Assembly (NCBI RefSeq): GCF_013371085.1
Contig: NZ_JABWCV010000002.1
Location: forward strand, 186,001-250,000
Origin: Vreelandella maris
GTDB lineage: Bacteria > Pseudomonadota > Gammaproteobacteria > Pseudomonadales > Halomonadaceae
Reading direction: 5' to 3'
Length of the DNA stretch: 64,000 nt
The notes under the pieces were generated by a model that did no database searches, was not told the DNA's origin, and saw nothing but the letters and a program-made list of their open reading frames with translations. The number at the start of each line of letters is the position of its first letter. Within the stretch, counting starts at the first letter, position 1. Position numbers and translations under genes: made by a program. Below are positions 7,610 through 17,885 of this stretch, piece by piece.

Positions 7610-9538
7610 ATGCCGCGTGGTCTGTTTTTTGCGAAAGCGTTTCTACTTATCAGTGGCTTGCTAATAAATGTATCGATACTGGCGTCAGAAGCAACGACCA
7701 CTATCGATTCTTCCCAACGCCCTGCCGGTAACAACGTGGTGGGCGATTTAAATACGGATGCCAACAACGTGGTGCCGGTTGAAACAGTTCACGGGTTATC
7801 ACTTTACGATAGCCCCGAGCTACCGGCAGACTTCCCCTACTTCCCTCATGTGAACCCACAAGCCCCCAAAGGCGGCACTATTACCCATACCGCCGTGGGG
7901 GGCAGCTTCGATTCAACGAATCCGTTTATTATTCGCGGCACACCGGCCACTGGCGTTTCGCAAATTTATGACACCTTGATGGCTAGCAACCCCAATGAGC
8001 CCTTTAGCCTGTATGGTTTATTGGCTGAAGGCGTGCGCCTGGACCCCGACCGGGAATGGATTGAGTTTGACCTTCGCCCTGAAGCACGCTTTCAGGACGG
8101 CGAACCCGTCACCGCCTACGATGTGGTGTTTTCACTTAACCTGCTCCGGGAAGAAGGCAACCCGTTTTATGCCAGCTATTACGCGGGCGTGAACGAGGCA
8201 ATCGCCCTCAACGAACATCAGGTGCGCTTTACCTTCAGCGACACCGATTCCCGAGAACTGCCGCTAATCATTGCTCAACTGCCGATCCTCCCCCGCCACT
8301 ACTGGGAGCCCCGCGAGTTCACATCGCCTACCCTGGCGGCTCACCCTGGCTCTGGCCCCTACCTCATCAGTGAAGTTGACCCAGGCAGGCGAATTGTTTA
8401 TCAGCGCGATGAGGATTACTGGGGTAAAAACTTGCCGGTTAACATTGGCCGCTACAACATTGACCGCATCGTTTACGACTACTATCGCGACCGCGATATT
8501 GCCTGGGAAGCCTTCAAAGCGGGCCTGACAGATTTTCGTACGGATGCCCGCGCGGCCACCTGGGCGATTGGCTACGACTTTCCTGCCTATGAAGAGGGTT
8601 TGGTGAAGCGGCTGACGGTACCTGACGTCAATCCCTCCATGATGCAGGCCTTCGTCTTCAACCTGCGCAAAGAGAAGTTTCAAGACCCACGGGTACGCGA
8701 AGCGTTAAGCCTTACCTTCGATTTTCCTTGGCTCAACACCAATATTTTCTACGATACCTACCGGCGTACCGAAAGCTTTTTCCAGAACTCGGAGATGGAG
8801 GCCACCGGACTACCTTCGGAAGAAGAGCTGGCACTACTTGAACCGTTTAGGGAAGAGTTAATTGCTTCCCATGGGTCTGACCGCCTGTTCACCGAACCGC
8901 TGCCCATTGACCAACCCCTCAATCTGCGCGAGCGTCTACGCAAGGCACTGGCGCTTTTGCGCGACGCGGGCTATCGCGTTGAAGAAGGAGTACTGGTCAA
9001 CCAAGCCACCGGCCAGCCACTCAGCCTTGAAGTGCTGCTCTACGATTCGGGTCTTGAGCGTGTGGTTCAACCCATGCTGCGTAACATGGCCCGCCTAGGG
9101 GTGCAGACCTCGCTGCGCATCGTTGATATCAATCAATATTTAAACCGGCAGCGCAATTACGACTATGACATAGTGATTAGCCATTTCCCCCAGTCGAACA
9201 ACCCGGGTAATGAGCAGCGCGACTTCTGGACCAGCGCCGCCGCCGAGGCGCCGCAAAGCCGCAATCGGATGGCGCTCGCCCACCCAGCGGTCGATGCCCT
9301 GGTGGAAGCGATCATTAGCGCCGATGGTCGTAAGGAACTGGACACCGCCACACGGGCGTTGGATCGGGTACTGCGCTGGGGATTTTATGTCATTCCTCAC
9401 TACCACTCAGGCGAAACCCGCATTGCGATCTGGGACAAGTTCGGCTATCCCGAGCCCTTTCCGAAGTATGCGATGGATCTGGATGCATGGTGGGTGGATA
9501 CCGAGCGTGAAGCAGAACTGCAGCGCCAGCGCCGCTGA
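7610..9538 (+). CDS. yejA: Peptide ABC transporter substrate-binding protein YejA
   Basis: A 642-residue family-5 periplasmic binding protein. The signal peptide (MPRGLFFAKAFLLISGLLI) ends near SILASEA. Diagnostic YejA-type stretches are FPHVNPQAPKGGTITH, GSFDSTNPFIIRG, YDTLMASNPNEPFSLYGLLA and the FAFNLRKEKFQDPRVREAL-like segment AFVFNLRKEKFQDPRVREAL. It presents oligopeptides (in enterics also microcin C and antimicrobial peptides) to the YejBEF membrane complex. ATG codons at 7601 and 7610 are in frame; GGGA at 7598-7601 is correctly spaced only for 7610. First gene of yejABEF, 43 bases after mltD. Confidence 0.92.
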   Translation: MPRGLFFAKAFLLISGLLINVSILASEATTTIDSSQRPAGNNVVGDLNTDANNVVPVETVHGLSLYDSPELPADFPYFPHVNPQAPKGGTITHTAVGGSFDSTNPFIIRGTPATGVSQIYDTLMASNPNEPFSLYGLLAEGVRLDPDREWIEFDLRPEARFQDGEPVTAYDVVFSLNLLREEGNPFYASYYAGVNEAIALNEHQVRFTFSDTDSRELPLIIAQLPILPRHYWEPREFTSPTLAAHPGSGPYLISEVDPGRRIVYQRDEDYWGKNLPVNIGRYNIDRIVYDYYRDRDIAWEAFKAGLTDFRTDARAATWAIGYDFPAYEEGLVKRLTVPDVNPSMMQAFVFNLRKEKFQDPRVREALSLTFDFPWLNTNIFYDTYRRTESFFQNSEMEATGLPSEEELALLEPFREELIASHGSDRLFTEPLPIDQPLNLRERLRKALALLRDAGYRVEEGVLVNQATGQPLSLEVLLYDSGLERVVQPMLRNMARLGVQTSLRIVDINQYLNRQRNYDYDIVISHFPQSNNPGNEQRDFWTSAAAEAPQSRNRMALAHPAVDALVEAIISADGRKELDTATRALDRVLRWGFYVIPHYHSGETRIAIWDKFGYPEPFPKYAMDLDAWWVDTEREAELQRQRR

Positions 9539-9615
9539 GACTGGCTTTATTACAGCGACTTATTCGCAACGGCTTATCCTCAACGGTTTCATCGTCATAA
9601 ACCTCGGAGTGCTCT

Positions 9616-10689
9616 GTGGCCCGCTACACCCTACGCCGACTGCTGCTAATGATTCCGACCCTTTTTGGGATCATGCTACTCAATTTTATTATTGTTCAGG
9701 CGGCGCCGGGCGGGCCGATTGATCAGATGCTGGCACGTTTTGAGGGTGCAGACGCCATGGCCAGCACCCGCTTGGATATGGGCGGTGCCGATGTGCAGGT
9801 AAGTGACGATTCTCGTGGCGCCCGGGGTATCGACCCACGCTTTATCGAACAGCTAGAACAGCAGTTTGGTTTTGATAAACCCGCCCACGAGCGCTTTATT
9901 GGCATGATGGCGGATTACCTCACGCTCGATTTCGGCACCAGTTTTTTCCGCGACCGCCCGGTAACAGAGCTGATGATTGAGCGTTTGCCGGTGTCCATTT
10001 CGCTAGGGCTATGGACCACGCTGCTGGTCTACCTGATTTCGATTCCGCTGGGTATTAAAAAAGCGCTACGCCACGGCTCCCGATTCGATGTCTGGTCGTC
10101 GGGGTTAGTGATTGTCGGCTACGCCATTCCGGGCTTTTTGTTTGCGATACTGCTGATCGTGCTCTTTGCTGGCGGCACCTACTGGGACCTGTTTCCCCTG
10201 CGTGGTCTAACCTCGCCCAACTTCGACCAGCTTTCGGCCTGGGGGAAAGTCAAGGACTACTTCTGGCACATCACGCTGCCGGTAATTGCAGCTTCGATTG
10301 GCAGCTTTGCTACCCTGACCATGCTGACCAAAAACAGCTTTCTGGATGAAATTCACAAGCAGTACGTGATTACCGCTCGCGCCAAGGGCGCCGATGAGCG
10401 GCGGGTGCTCTATGGCCATGTTTTCCGTAATGCCATGCTGATAATCATTGCTGGCCTGCCCGCTGCCATGATCGGGATTTTCTTTACCGGTGCGCTATTG
10501 ATAGAAGTGATCTTCTCCCTGGATGGGCTCGGCCTGCTCGGCTTTGAGGCGGTGATGCAGAGGGATTACCCGGTTATTTTCGGCACGCTGTTTTTGTATA
10601 CCGTGATCGGTCTGATCCTTAAGCTGATTTCTGATTTGACCTACGTGTGGGTAGACCCGCGTATCGACTTTTCGACCCGGGAGTCATGA
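9616..10689 (+). CDS. yejB: Peptide ABC transporter permease YejB
   Basis: A 357-residue inner-membrane permease starting at GTG 9616 with CGGAG upstream. It has the DppB/OppB-type N-terminus [21 protein letters not shown], a long periplasmic insert (about residues 40-110), five or six further membrane segments and the EAA loop region [21 protein letters not shown], which contacts the ATPase. The insert is characteristic of YejB and is longer than in DppB. It pairs with YejE to form the channel. It is followed directly by yejE. Confidence 0.93.
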   Translation: MARYTLRRLLLMIPTLFGIMLLNFIIVQAAPGGPIDQMLARFEGADAMASTRLDMGGADVQVSDDSRGARGIDPRFIEQLEQQFGFDKPAHERFIGMMADYLTLDFGTSFFRDRPVTELMIERLPVSISLGLWTTLLVYLISIPLGIKKALRHGSRFDVWSSGLVIVGYAIPGFLFAILLIVLFAGGTYWDLFPLRGLTSPNFDQLSAWGKVKDYFWHITLPVIAASIGSFATLTMLTKNSFLDEIHKQYVITARAKGADERRVLYGHVFRNAMLIIIAGLPAAMIGIFFTGALLIEVIFSLDGLGLLGFEAVMQRDYPVIFGTLFLYTVIGLILKLISDLTYVWVDPRIDFSTRES

Positions 10690-10691
10690 TC

Positions 10692-11768
10692 ATGGCCTCT
10701 CTTTCTTCTTATTTTTCGCCCATTACCCGCCGACGGCTGGCGGCTTTTAAAGCCAACCGGCGAGCCCGCGTATCGCTTTGGCTATTTACGGCGCTGTTTG
10801 TGTTAAGCCTGTTTGCTGAGCTGATCGCCAACGACAAGCCCATCATTATGCAATACGACGAACAGTGGTACGTGCCGCTGCTGGTGGATTACCCCGAAAC
10901 CGAGTTTGACGGGTTTCTTCCCACGCGTACCGATTATCTGGATCCGTTTATTCAGCAACAGATTAAAGAGCACGGCTGGGCGCTGTGGCCAGCCATCCCG
11001 TATTCCTACCAAACCCTGGACATGAACATGACCCGCCCTTCCCCGGCACCGCCGGATAGCCGCCACTGGCTGGGCACCGATGATCAGGGCCGCGATGTAT
11101 TGGCGCGTGTCATTTATGGCTTTCGCCTCTCGGTTGCTTTTGCACTGGTGCTCACTGCGGGCTCGCTGGTAATCGGCGTTATAGTTGGTGGTGTGCAGGG
11201 CTACTTTGGTGGCAAGATTGATTTGATCGGCCAGCGGGTGACTGAAATATGGTCGGGCCTTCCGGTATTGTTCCTGCTTATTATTTTAGCCAGCTTTGTT
11301 CAGCCGGGCTTCTGGTGGTTGCTTGGGATCATGCTGCTCTTCTCATGGCTTGGCCTGGTCGATATCGTGCGCGCCGAGTTTCTGCGTGCGCGTAACCTGG
11401 AGTACGTGCGTGCCGCCAAGGCGATGGGATTGCCCTCGCGCCTGATCATGTGGCGCCACGTACTGCCCAATGCCATGGTCGCGACGCTAACTTTCATTCC
11501 GTTTCTGTTTACCGGTGCCATCGGCACGCTGACCGCGCTGGATTTCCTCGGTTTCGGCCTGCCTCCCGGCGCGCCCTCGCTGGGCGAGCTGGCAGCGCAG
11601 GGCAAGAACAACTTACATGCCCCTTGGCTGGGCATCACGGCGTTCATGACCCTGGCAATCATGCTTTCGCTACTGGTGTTCATTGGCGAAGGCTTGCGCG
11701 ACGCCTTCGACCCACGTCACGTACAACAGCGCCAGGCTGGCCCTGCCCAGGAGACACAAAATGCCTAA
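10692..11768 (+). CDS. yejE: Peptide ABC transporter permease YejE
   Basis: A 358-residue DppC/OppC-type permease. The N-terminus SPITRRRLAAFKANRRARVS is typical, followed by a first membrane segment, the YejE-specific extracytoplasmic insert LIANDKPIIMQYDEQWYVP, then HWLGTDDQGRDVLARVIYGF and the EAA loop EYVRAAKAMGLPSRLIMWRH. Two ATGs are possible: 10686 would overlap the yejB stop as ATGA, but GGGAG at 10679-10683 is properly spaced (8 bases) for 10692, which I chose. Its 3' end overlaps yejF by 8 bp. Confidence 0.92.
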   Translation: MASLSSYFSPITRRRLAAFKANRRARVSLWLFTALFVLSLFAELIANDKPIIMQYDEQWYVPLLVDYPETEFDGFLPTRTDYLDPFIQQQIKEHGWALWPAIPYSYQTLDMNMTRPSPAPPDSRHWLGTDDQGRDVLARVIYGFRLSVAFALVLTAGSLVIGVIVGGVQGYFGGKIDLIGQRVTEIWSGLPVLFLLIILASFVQPGFWWLLGIMLLFSWLGLVDIVRAEFLRARNLEYVRAAKAMGLPSRLIMWRHVLPNAMVATLTFIPFLFTGAIGTLTALDFLGFGLPPGAPSLGELAAQGKNNLHAPWLGITAFMTLAIMLSLLVFIGEGLRDAFDPRHVQQRQAGPAQETQNA

Positions 11769-13344
11769 CCCGCTCCTGCGCATCGAGAATCTCAACATTG
11801 CCTTCGATGATACGCCCGTGGTGCATGCGCTATCGCTCACCCTCAATGCGGGTGAAACCCTGGCGATTGTCGGGGAGTCCGGGTCGGGAAAATCAGTCTC
11901 TGCGCTCGGGATGATCAACCTCTTGCCCAGCAATGCCACCGTCAAGGGCGAGCGTTGGCTGGGTGATACCGATCTCTCGACATTGACCCAGGACCAGTGG
12001 AACGACGTGCGCGGTAATCGTGTCGGTTTCATTTTTCAGGAGCCGATGACGTCGCTTAATCCGCTCCATCGGGTTGGCAAGCAGATTGGCGAAGCATTGC
12101 GTCTGCATCAGGGCTTGCGCGGCCAGACGGCTCGCCAACGCTGCAAAGCGCTACTCCAACAAGTGAAACTGCCGCGCCCGGAAGAGCTGCTGGATGCTTG
12201 GCCTCATCAGCTTTCGGGCGGACAGCGCCAGCGGGTGATGATTGCCATGGCGATTGCCAACAATCCCTCACTGTTGATTGCCGATGAGCCCACCACCGCC
12301 CTGGACGTGACGGTGCAGCAGGAGATACTTGCCCTGCTGCGTGAACTGCGCGACCACCACGCCATGGGCATGCTGTTTATCAGTCATGACTTGAACCTGG
12401 TACGCCGTCACGCGGACCGCATCTGCGTCATGCATCAGGGGCGGATACAGGAAATCGGACCGGTTGAGCAGGTCTTTCAACACCCGCAAAGTGATTACAC
12501 CAAAGCGCTGCTCGCCGCCGAGCCGGAAGGCAGACCCCAGGCCATTAAGCAAGCGCCACCGCTGTTAACGGCTCGTCAGTTGAGCGTAAGCTTCAAGCGC
12601 CCCAAGACCGGCTTGTTCAAGCGCCAGCCGCCTGCGTTTGTGGCAGTTCAGCCCACCGATTTTCAGATCACGCCGGGCGAGACCCTGGGCATTGTAGGGG
12701 AGTCAGGGTCGGGCAAAACCACGCTGGCGTCGGCCGTCATGCGGCTGGTCACTAGCCAAGGCGATGTTACCCTTGGCAACGACAAACTAAGCTCCCTGTC
12801 CGGTGATGATTTGCGACGCCAGCGCCACCGTTTTCAGATGGTGTTTCAGGATCCCTATGGCGCCCTTTCGCCGCGCATGCCGGTCTTCGATATTGTCAGT
12901 GAGGGGCTGCGCTTTCATTACCCACACCTGACTGACAAAGAAGTCACCCAGCGGGTTAACCAAACCCTTCACGAAGTGGGTTTGCCCGAGAGTTGTGCTG
13001 CGCGCTACCCCCATGAGTTTTCCGGTGGTCAACGCCAGCGCATTGCCGTGGCCCGAGCGATCATCCTGGAGCCAGAACTGTTGGTGCTTGATGAACCCAC
13101 TTCTGCATTAGACCGCACGGTACAGAAGCAGCTTGTTACCCTGCTGCGCGACCTTCAGGCTCGCAGGCAGTTGAGTTATCTGTTCATTAGTCACGATCTC
13201 GCCGTTATTCGCGCCATGGCCCATCGCATTATGGTGCTCAAAGATGGCGAAGTGGTCGAACAAGGCCCCTGCCTGGACGTACTTTCTGCGCCCAAACACG
13301 CCTATACCCAAGCGCTGATTGCTGCTGCTCACTTAGCCCCGTAA
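11761..13344 (+). CDS. yejF: Peptide ABC transporter double ATPase YejF
   Basis: A 527-residue protein with two complete ABC ATPase domains in one chain. The N-terminal domain has Walker A GESGSGKS, signature LSGGQRQRV and [12 protein letters not shown]; the C-terminal one has [17 protein letters not shown] and [12 protein letters not shown], both with the switch His of FISHDL. Each energises one half of the YejBE channel. The true start is the ATG at 11761 (AGGAG upstream), overlapping the yejE stop. A strong terminator follows at 13435, closing the operon. Confidence 0.95.
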   Translation: MPNPLLRIENLNIAFDDTPVVHALSLTLNAGETLAIVGESGSGKSVSALGMINLLPSNATVKGERWLGDTDLSTLTQDQWNDVRGNRVGFIFQEPMTSLNPLHRVGKQIGEALRLHQGLRGQTARQRCKALLQQVKLPRPEELLDAWPHQLSGGQRQRVMIAMAIANNPSLLIADEPTTALDVTVQQEILALLRELRDHHAMGMLFISHDLNLVRRHADRICVMHQGRIQEIGPVEQVFQHPQSDYTKALLAAEPEGRPQAIKQAPPLLTARQLSVSFKRPKTGLFKRQPPAFVAVQPTDFQITPGETLGIVGESGSGKTTLASAVMRLVTSQGDVTLGNDKLSSLSGDDLRRQRHRFQMVFQDPYGALSPRMPVFDIVSEGLRFHYPHLTDKEVTQRVNQTLHEVGLPESCAARYPHEFSGGQRQRIAVARAIILEPELLVLDEPTSALDRTVQKQLVTLLRDLQARRQLSYLFISHDLAVIRAMAHRIMVLKDGEVVEQGPCLDVLSAPKHAYTQALIAAAHLAP

Positions 13345-13370
13345 ATTTAAGCCCCTTAAAATTCAGCTCC

Positions 13371-13410
13371 TTAGTACTTATCACATTAGTACTTATCACC
13401 TTAGTAGTTA
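13371..13410. repeat. Three tandem copies of a 15-bp unit
   Basis: TTAGTACTTATCACA (13371-13385), TTAGTACTTATCACC (13386-13400) and a partial TTAGTAGTTA (13401-13410) stand head to tail just after the yejF stop. It is probably replication slippage; no function is implied. Confidence 0.85.
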
Positions 13411-13434
13411 GCAACGGCTAACCGCTATTGGCGT

Positions 13435-13466
13435 GAGGTCGCTCCAGCTTGCGACCTCTCTTTCTG
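13435..13466 (+). terminator. Factor-independent terminator of the yejABEF operon
   Basis: Perfect 8-bp stem GAGGTCGC (13435-13442) / GCGACCTC (13451-13458) with an 8-base loop, followed by the T-rich TCTTTCT. It lies 90 bases after the yejF stop. Confidence 0.8.
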
Positions 13467-13527
13467 GTTGGCACAAAAAACTGGGAATTACTGAAGCTGA
13501 ATTTACAAGATAACGGTATAAATATTC

Positions 13528-13565
13528 AATTAAATTAAAGCCGCCCACCCTTTCAGGCAGCGGCT
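13528..13565 (-). terminator. Terminator of the omega-amidase/rsuA operon
   Basis: Reading leftward, AGCCGC (13565-13560) pairs with GCGGCT (13544-13539) and runs into TTTAATTTAATT. It starts about 20 bases after the rsuA stop. The loop is long (15 bases), so the structure is moderate. Confidence 0.6.
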
Positions 13566-13585
13566 AAATAATACTTAGGGAGTAT

Positions 13586-14293
13586 TCAGAACAGCGCAAT
13601 TTCTTCGTCAGTCAACTCACGCCACTCGCCGGGCGCAAGGTTGGCATCCAAGGCTAAATCACCGATGGAGCTGCGGTGCAGAGAGTTCACATGATTACCT
13701 AGGGCGGCAAACATACGCTTTACCTGGTGGTAGCGCCCTTCGGTAATCGTCAGCTCCGCCTGGGTGGGCGATAGCAGCCGCAGCGTCGCGGGCTGAGTCA
13801 GCGTCTCTTCGCCATCAAGCATCAGGCCATCCGCCACCTGGCCAATCGCCCACTCTGCCGCCGCACCATCCATGGGCTCAGCAAGCTCTGCGATATAGAC
13901 CTTGGCGCAGCGGTGGCGCGGCGAGGTCACACGGTGCGACCACTGACCGTCATCGGTTAACAACAGCAGGCCCGTCGTGTCCACATCCAAGCGCCCCACC
14001 GGCTGTAAGCGTTCGGCTTTGGGCAGATCAATCAGGTCGATTGCGCGCTGGTAAAGGCCGCGGCGGGCATTACATTCAACGTCCACCGGCTTGTGCAGCA
14101 TAATATAGCGTACGCCTACCAGCGCCAGCCGCTCGCCATTAAGAACAACCACATCGTTATCGGTATCGATTTGAGTAGCCGATTGCTTGATCGGCTCACC
14201 ATTGAGGGTGACTTCGCCGTTCTTAAGTGCTCGCTTGGCGAGGCTACGGGTTAACGGTGAGGTTTCACTTAAAAAGCGATCAAGGCGCATCAT
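13586..14293 (-). CDS. rsuA: 16S rRNA pseudouridine(516) synthase RsuA
   Basis: A 235-residue RsuA/RluB/E/F-family pseudouridine synthase. An N-terminal S4 RNA-binding domain (MRLDRFLSETSPLTRSLAKR ... VTLNGEPI) is followed by the catalytic domain with GRLDVDTTGLLLLTDDG (catalytic Asp in RLDxxTTG), SPRHRCAKVY and EGRYHQVKRMFAALGNHV. The ending LAPGEWRELTDEEI matches RsuA closely. It isomerises a uridine in the small-subunit rRNA. The gene overlaps the upstream omega-amidase gene by 1 bp, so the two are co-transcribed. A start at 14290 is equally possible. Confidence 0.92.
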   Translation of the reverse strand: MMRLDRFLSETSPLTRSLAKRALKNGEVTLNGEPIKQSATQIDTDNDVVVLNGERLALVGVRYIMLHKPVDVECNARRGLYQRAIDLIDLPKAERLQPVGRLDVDTTGLLLLTDDGQWSHRVTSPRHRCAKVYIAELAEPMDGAAAEWAIGQVADGLMLDGEETLTQPATLRLLSPTQAELTITEGRYHQVKRMFAALGNHVNSLHRSSIGDLALDANLAPGEWRELTDEEIALF

Positions 14294-15105
14294 TAACCCA
14301 CTCCTGGCAGCAGCTTAAAATGGTCGGCATCTTGCCAAGCAGGAAATTTTTCACGAAAAGCATCAAGGGTAGTTTTATCCAGCGTGCCCGTCTCTATAAA
14401 CGGGGTATGGGCAGGTTTATCAATTAACGGTTCGCCTTTGAAGTCGACCAGTAAGGAGTCGCCGCTATAGGCAAGCCCTTTGGCATCCTCTCCAACGCGA
14501 TTAACGCCAATCACATAGCTTAGGTTCTCTATCGCGCGGGCCTGTAGCAACGTACGCCAGGGGTGACGTCGCGGTGCTGGCCAATTGGCGATACACAGCA
14601 GCGCATCATACTCGAAATGCTCACCTTCTGCTGGCTGCTGGCGCATCCACACCGGAAAACGCAGGTCATAGCAAACGCTTAACAGCAGCTTAAAGCCGTT
14701 GAGCTCCACCACTTTGCGTTCACTGCCCATGCCGTAACGCTCGTGCTCGCCAGCCATACGGAATAAGTGGCGCTTATCGTAGTAGGTTAAGTCGCCCTCC
14801 GGCGTTGCCCATATCAAGCGATTATAAAATTCGCCATTCTCTTCGATCGCCACGCTGCCAGTCATCACGCAGTTTCGGGCCTGCGCCTGAGTCTGCAACC
14901 AAGTCACACTTTGGCTTTCGGCCATTGGCTGAGCCATTTCACGCGAGTTCATGGTAAAGCCGGTGGCAAACATTTCAGGCAAAACAATAAGGTCGGTATC
15001 ACGGCTATCCAGCTCACCGAGTAACTCCTCAAGATGAGCGTGGTTGGCTTGTGGGTCTTCCCAGCGCAGATCGCACTGCACCAAGCTGGATCTAAGTTTA
15101 GTCAT
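14293..15105 (-). CDS. Omega-amidase YafV-like (nitrilase superfamily)
   Basis: A 270-residue carbon-nitrogen hydrolase with the Glu-Lys-Cys triad: LIVLPEMFATGF (Glu), YYDKRHLFRMAGEH (Lys) and LLLSVCYDLRFPVW (Cys). The H-L-F-x-x-A-G-E-H stretch and CYDLRFP are typical of the YafV/omega-amidase branch, which hydrolyses 2-oxoglutaramate or 2-oxosuccinamate in glutamine-transaminase and methionine-salvage chemistry. No neighbouring methionine-salvage genes are seen. First gene of a two-gene unit with rsuA; the divergent rarD-like gene is 72 bases away. Confidence 0.88.
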   Translation of the reverse strand: MTKLRSSLVQCDLRWEDPQANHAHLEELLGELDSRDTDLIVLPEMFATGFTMNSREMAQPMAESQSVTWLQTQAQARNCVMTGSVAIEENGEFYNRLIWATPEGDLTYYDKRHLFRMAGEHERYGMGSERKVVELNGFKLLLSVCYDLRFPVWMRQQPAEGEHFEYDALLCIANWPAPRRHPWRTLLQARAIENLSYVIGVNRVGEDAKGLAYSGDSLLVDFKGEPLIDKPAHTPFIETGTLDKTTLDAFREKFPAWQDADHFKLLPGVG

Positions 15106-15177
15106 TAAACACCTCCGTTCCGCCAGTGTTATTGCAATGTTTATGCTAGATTAGCATCTTTAAATAATGAGGCTGCT

Positions 15178-16086
15178 ATGCTTCCTACTCCAACACGCGA
15201 TCCCGACGCAGTCAAAGGCGTTATGTTTGGGCTAACGGCCTATACAATGTGGGGCTGCTTTCCGCTCTTTTTTGCCCTGTTTGACGGCGTTCCTGCCTTT
15301 GAAATATTGATTCACCGCATTATCTGGGCCTGCCTGTTTTTAGTGGGCCTGATTACCCTGTTACGCCGCTGGACTCCCGTTGTTGCAGCCTTGGGCGAAC
15401 CAAAAAAGCTTGGACGTGTACTGGCCTGTGCGTTATTGATCGCGTTCAACTGGGGTATCTATATCTATGCGGTGGAATCCAAGCAGGTCTTGCAGGCAAG
15501 TTTGGGCTATTTCCTGACGCCGTTGGTGAACGTCGCGCTTGGCATGCTGGTGTTGCGAGAAGTGATGGCAAAGCTGCAACTGGTGGCGCTGGGGCTAGCA
15601 AGTATTGCGATTGCCACCCAGTTTGTAATGCTTGGTGAACTGCCCTGGATCAGCTTGCTGCTGGCGTTAAGCTTCGGTAGTTACGGCCTGTTTCGTAAGC
15701 AGGTGCCGCTAGACGGCCTATCAGGACTGTTTGTGGAAACCCTTTTGCTATTCCCCCTCGCCCTGATCGCCTTGACCTGGTTAAGCTGGAACGACACCTC
15801 ACATTTTTTACAGAACACTTCAACGACCAGTTTACTGGTCGCCAGTGGGGCTTTAACCGCGCTGCCGCTAATGGCCTTTGCTGGCGCGGCCCGCCGGTTG
15901 CGTTTGGCGACCCTGGGCTTTTTGATGTACATCAACCCGAGTATTCAATTCCTGATCGCTTTAACCGTTTTCGGTGAGCCCCTTGGGCTTATCCAGTTGG
16001 CGACCTTTGTGCTTATCTGGATCGGGCTTGCGCTCTACTCCTGGTCAGCATGGCAGTCACGCCCGCGCTACGCGGCGGCTAGTTAG
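15178..16086 (+). CDS. rarD: RarD-type EamA-family permease
   Basis: A 302-residue membrane protein with about ten hydrophobic helices. It matches RarD in the opening VKGVMFGLTAYTMWGCFPLF, HRIIWACLFL, the duplicated EamA pattern FNWGIYIYAVESKQVLQASL, GYFLTPLVNVALGMLVLRE, and the closing half LMYINPSIQFLIALTVFGE. RarD relatives are drug/metabolite-type exporters; RarD itself was linked to chloramphenicol resistance but its natural substrate is unknown. It is monocistronic and convergent with the chemotaxis gene, whose apparent original reading frame would have run into its last 30 bases. Confidence 0.88.
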   Translation: MLPTPTRDPDAVKGVMFGLTAYTMWGCFPLFFALFDGVPAFEILIHRIIWACLFLVGLITLLRRWTPVVAALGEPKKLGRVLACALLIAFNWGIYIYAVESKQVLQASLGYFLTPLVNVALGMLVLREVMAKLQLVALGLASIAIATQFVMLGELPWISLLLALSFGSYGLFRKQVPLDGLSGLFVETLLLFPLALIALTWLSWNDTSHFLQNTSTTSLLVASGALTALPLMAFAGAARRLRLATLGFLMYINPSIQFLIALTVFGEPLGLIQLATFVLIWIGLALYSWSAWQSRPRYAAAS

Positions 16087-16179
16087 AGCAAGTGGTGGTG
16101 AGTTGGCGTCTGCGGCGCCTTTCAGCATAGGCGCCGATGCCGTGATCCGTTCCGGCTGATAACCCACCCGGAAGCCACC

Positions 16180-17757
16180 CTAATGCTTGCCCTGCACATA
16201 CACTGGCACTGAAAGGTCGTGCATGATTTCTCCGGTATCCCGCTTGTAGGTCTGCAGCAACAGCGGCTTTTCATGGGCGCCACAGCGGCTACCAGTCGGG
16301 TCATCGAAGATCCGCTTACTACGGCAGTATTTGAGATCGTGAGCGTAGTCACCCGTAGGCTCGCGGCTTACAGCTGCATTGTGGGTAGGCACATAGCCTT
16401 TACGGTCGCAGGCAATGGCGTAACTCAGACCCAGCTGTTTCAGCAGCGGCTCTTGTAAAGTGGGCAGGTGATTGTCGGTAAAGGTATCGAAACCGGTTTT
16501 ATAAAGCGGCGGCTGGGTACCGGGAATTTGCTCGTACTGGGGCTGAAACAGTTTAGTTTCTGACAGTTCACCGCTGGCAATCGCTTTTTCGAGCATCTTG
16601 CCCAACTTATCGGCAGTTGATCGCGCGGCATGAAACACCTGCTGATGCCGCCCTTCTAGATGCTGTTGAGCCAGTTCCCCATCAACCCCTTCAGCGGCTT
16701 CCATCAACGCCCGGGCCTGCTCAGCCAAATCGTGCATATTACGGTTGCCTTCATCAACGTCATCTTCCAGTTGGCTCAGGCTGTCCGCCACGGTTTGGCT
16801 GTGTTGACGAGTATTTCCCATGGCATCGGCGACGCGAGTGATTTCACTCTGTACCTGATCAAATTCTTTCGTCATCGTCCCCAAGCTATTGCCAACTACT
16901 TGTAATCCTTTCGAACGCTCGCTGATACGGGTCATTAAATGGCCCATAGTGGCGACCACTGACTGGCCGCTCTCGTGCATGTCTTTCACCAGCTCATCGA
17001 CACTTTGCGTCGCGGTGGAGGTTTTTAACGCCAGGTTGCGTACTTCGCCAGCGACTACCGCGAAGCCGCGTCCATGCTCCCCCGCCCGTGCCGCTTCGAT
17101 GGATGCATTAAGCGAAAGTAGGTGGGTTTGCTCGGCGATATCCTCGATCATTGAGGTAACGTTACGCACACGTTCAATTTTTTCGTTCAGAGCGGTCAGC
17201 ATGTCCAGTGCCTGATTAGAGCGCTCGGCGACATCACTCATATCCTGGATGATATCGTCCAGCTCGGCATGGTTGTGGTGGCTGGCTTCACGGGCGCTCT
17301 CTGCCAGTGCCGCCACTTGGCTGGCGCTTGCACTGACCTGCATAATAGCCGCATTAATGGCTGTCATGCTGGTGGAAGCCTCTCGGGCCATGGTCTCTTG
17401 TTGGGTCAGGCGCTGGTCCATCAGGTCGGCATAGTGGGAGACTTCTGCCGAAGCAATCGCGGTACTGCTGGCGCGATTCATCAACCGGTAGGCCATGGCG
17501 CGCAGCGAACGGTAATCACGAAGAGATTTAAAGCCACGCTGGTGCTGCTCAAGGCGCCGTTGATCGGCGCGATATACACGCTCAAAAGTCGTTAGCAACA
17601 TCGCGCCGCCCCCCAATGCGGCACATAACAGAGCGACATAAATCCACACGCCGCCTTGAGCGGCAAGACCAACCGACAACGCCACCATCAGCACTGGAAC
17701 CAGCAATAGCAGTACACTCATGAGCAGTACTCTTTTATTGATGTTGTTGAGTATCAA
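16180..17757 (-). CDS. Methyl-accepting chemotaxis transducer, truncated at a conserved Trp codon
   Basis: A 525-residue transducer. Two closely spaced N-terminal membrane helices (about residues 10-32 and 36-57) leave almost no periplasmic domain. The signalling domain holds the hairpin tip [20 protein letters not shown] and [17 protein letters not shown] (about 199-245). A C-terminal cytoplasmic domain (about 415-525) includes [13 protein letters not shown], a second Cys-Gly-Ala-His and [14 protein letters not shown]. The frame stops at TAG (16180-16182); the next codons read GGFRVGYQPERI, which is the usual family ending after ...GKHW. The stop therefore replaces a TGG Trp. Sensing is presumably cytoplasmic through the C-terminal domain. 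No che genes are nearby. Confidence 0.88.
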   Translation of the reverse strand: MILNNINKRVLLMSVLLLLVPVLMVALSVGLAAQGGVWIYVALLCAALGGGAMLLTTFERVYRADQRRLEQHQRGFKSLRDYRSLRAMAYRLMNRASSTAIASAEVSHYADLMDQRLTQQETMAREASTSMTAINAAIMQVSASASQVAALAESAREASHHNHAELDDIIQDMSDVAERSNQALDMLTALNEKIERVRNVTSMIEDIAEQTHLLSLNASIEAARAGEHGRGFAVVAGEVRNLALKTSTATQSVDELVKDMHESGQSVVATMGHLMTRISERSKGLQVVGNSLGTMTKEFDQVQSEITRVADAMGNTRQHSQTVADSLSQLEDDVDEGNRNMHDLAEQARALMEAAEGVDGELAQQHLEGRHQQVFHAARSTADKLGKMLEKAIASGELSETKLFQPQYEQIPGTQPPLYKTGFDTFTDNHLPTLQEPLLKQLGLSYAIACDRKGYVPTHNAAVSREPTGDYAHDLKYCRSKRIFDDPTGSRCGAHEKPLLLQTYKRDTGEIMHDLSVPVYVQGKH

Positions 17758-17885
17758 ACAGCCTTATTAAGGAGGCTTAACTCTCCTTTGTGCATAATCT
17801 TAACGGGTTATGCTAATGAAAGAAGTAGCACTTTGGGGGAAGACGGAAAGTACATAAGCGCTTGGTCATCATTGAATGAGCGCAG

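Noticed and set aside
8264..8683. Open frame of 139 codons opposite to yejA
   Set aside because: Antisense shadow of a well-supported gene; no motif or start signal.
13371..13410. Repeats that could be read as a CRISPR remnant
   Set aside because: Units are 15 bp and directly adjacent without spacers, so this is a simple tandem repeat.
13866..13878. Second copy of the CCATCCATGG core
   Set aside because: It lies inside rsuA coding sequence without flanking arms, so it is a chance match and not a second REP-like element.
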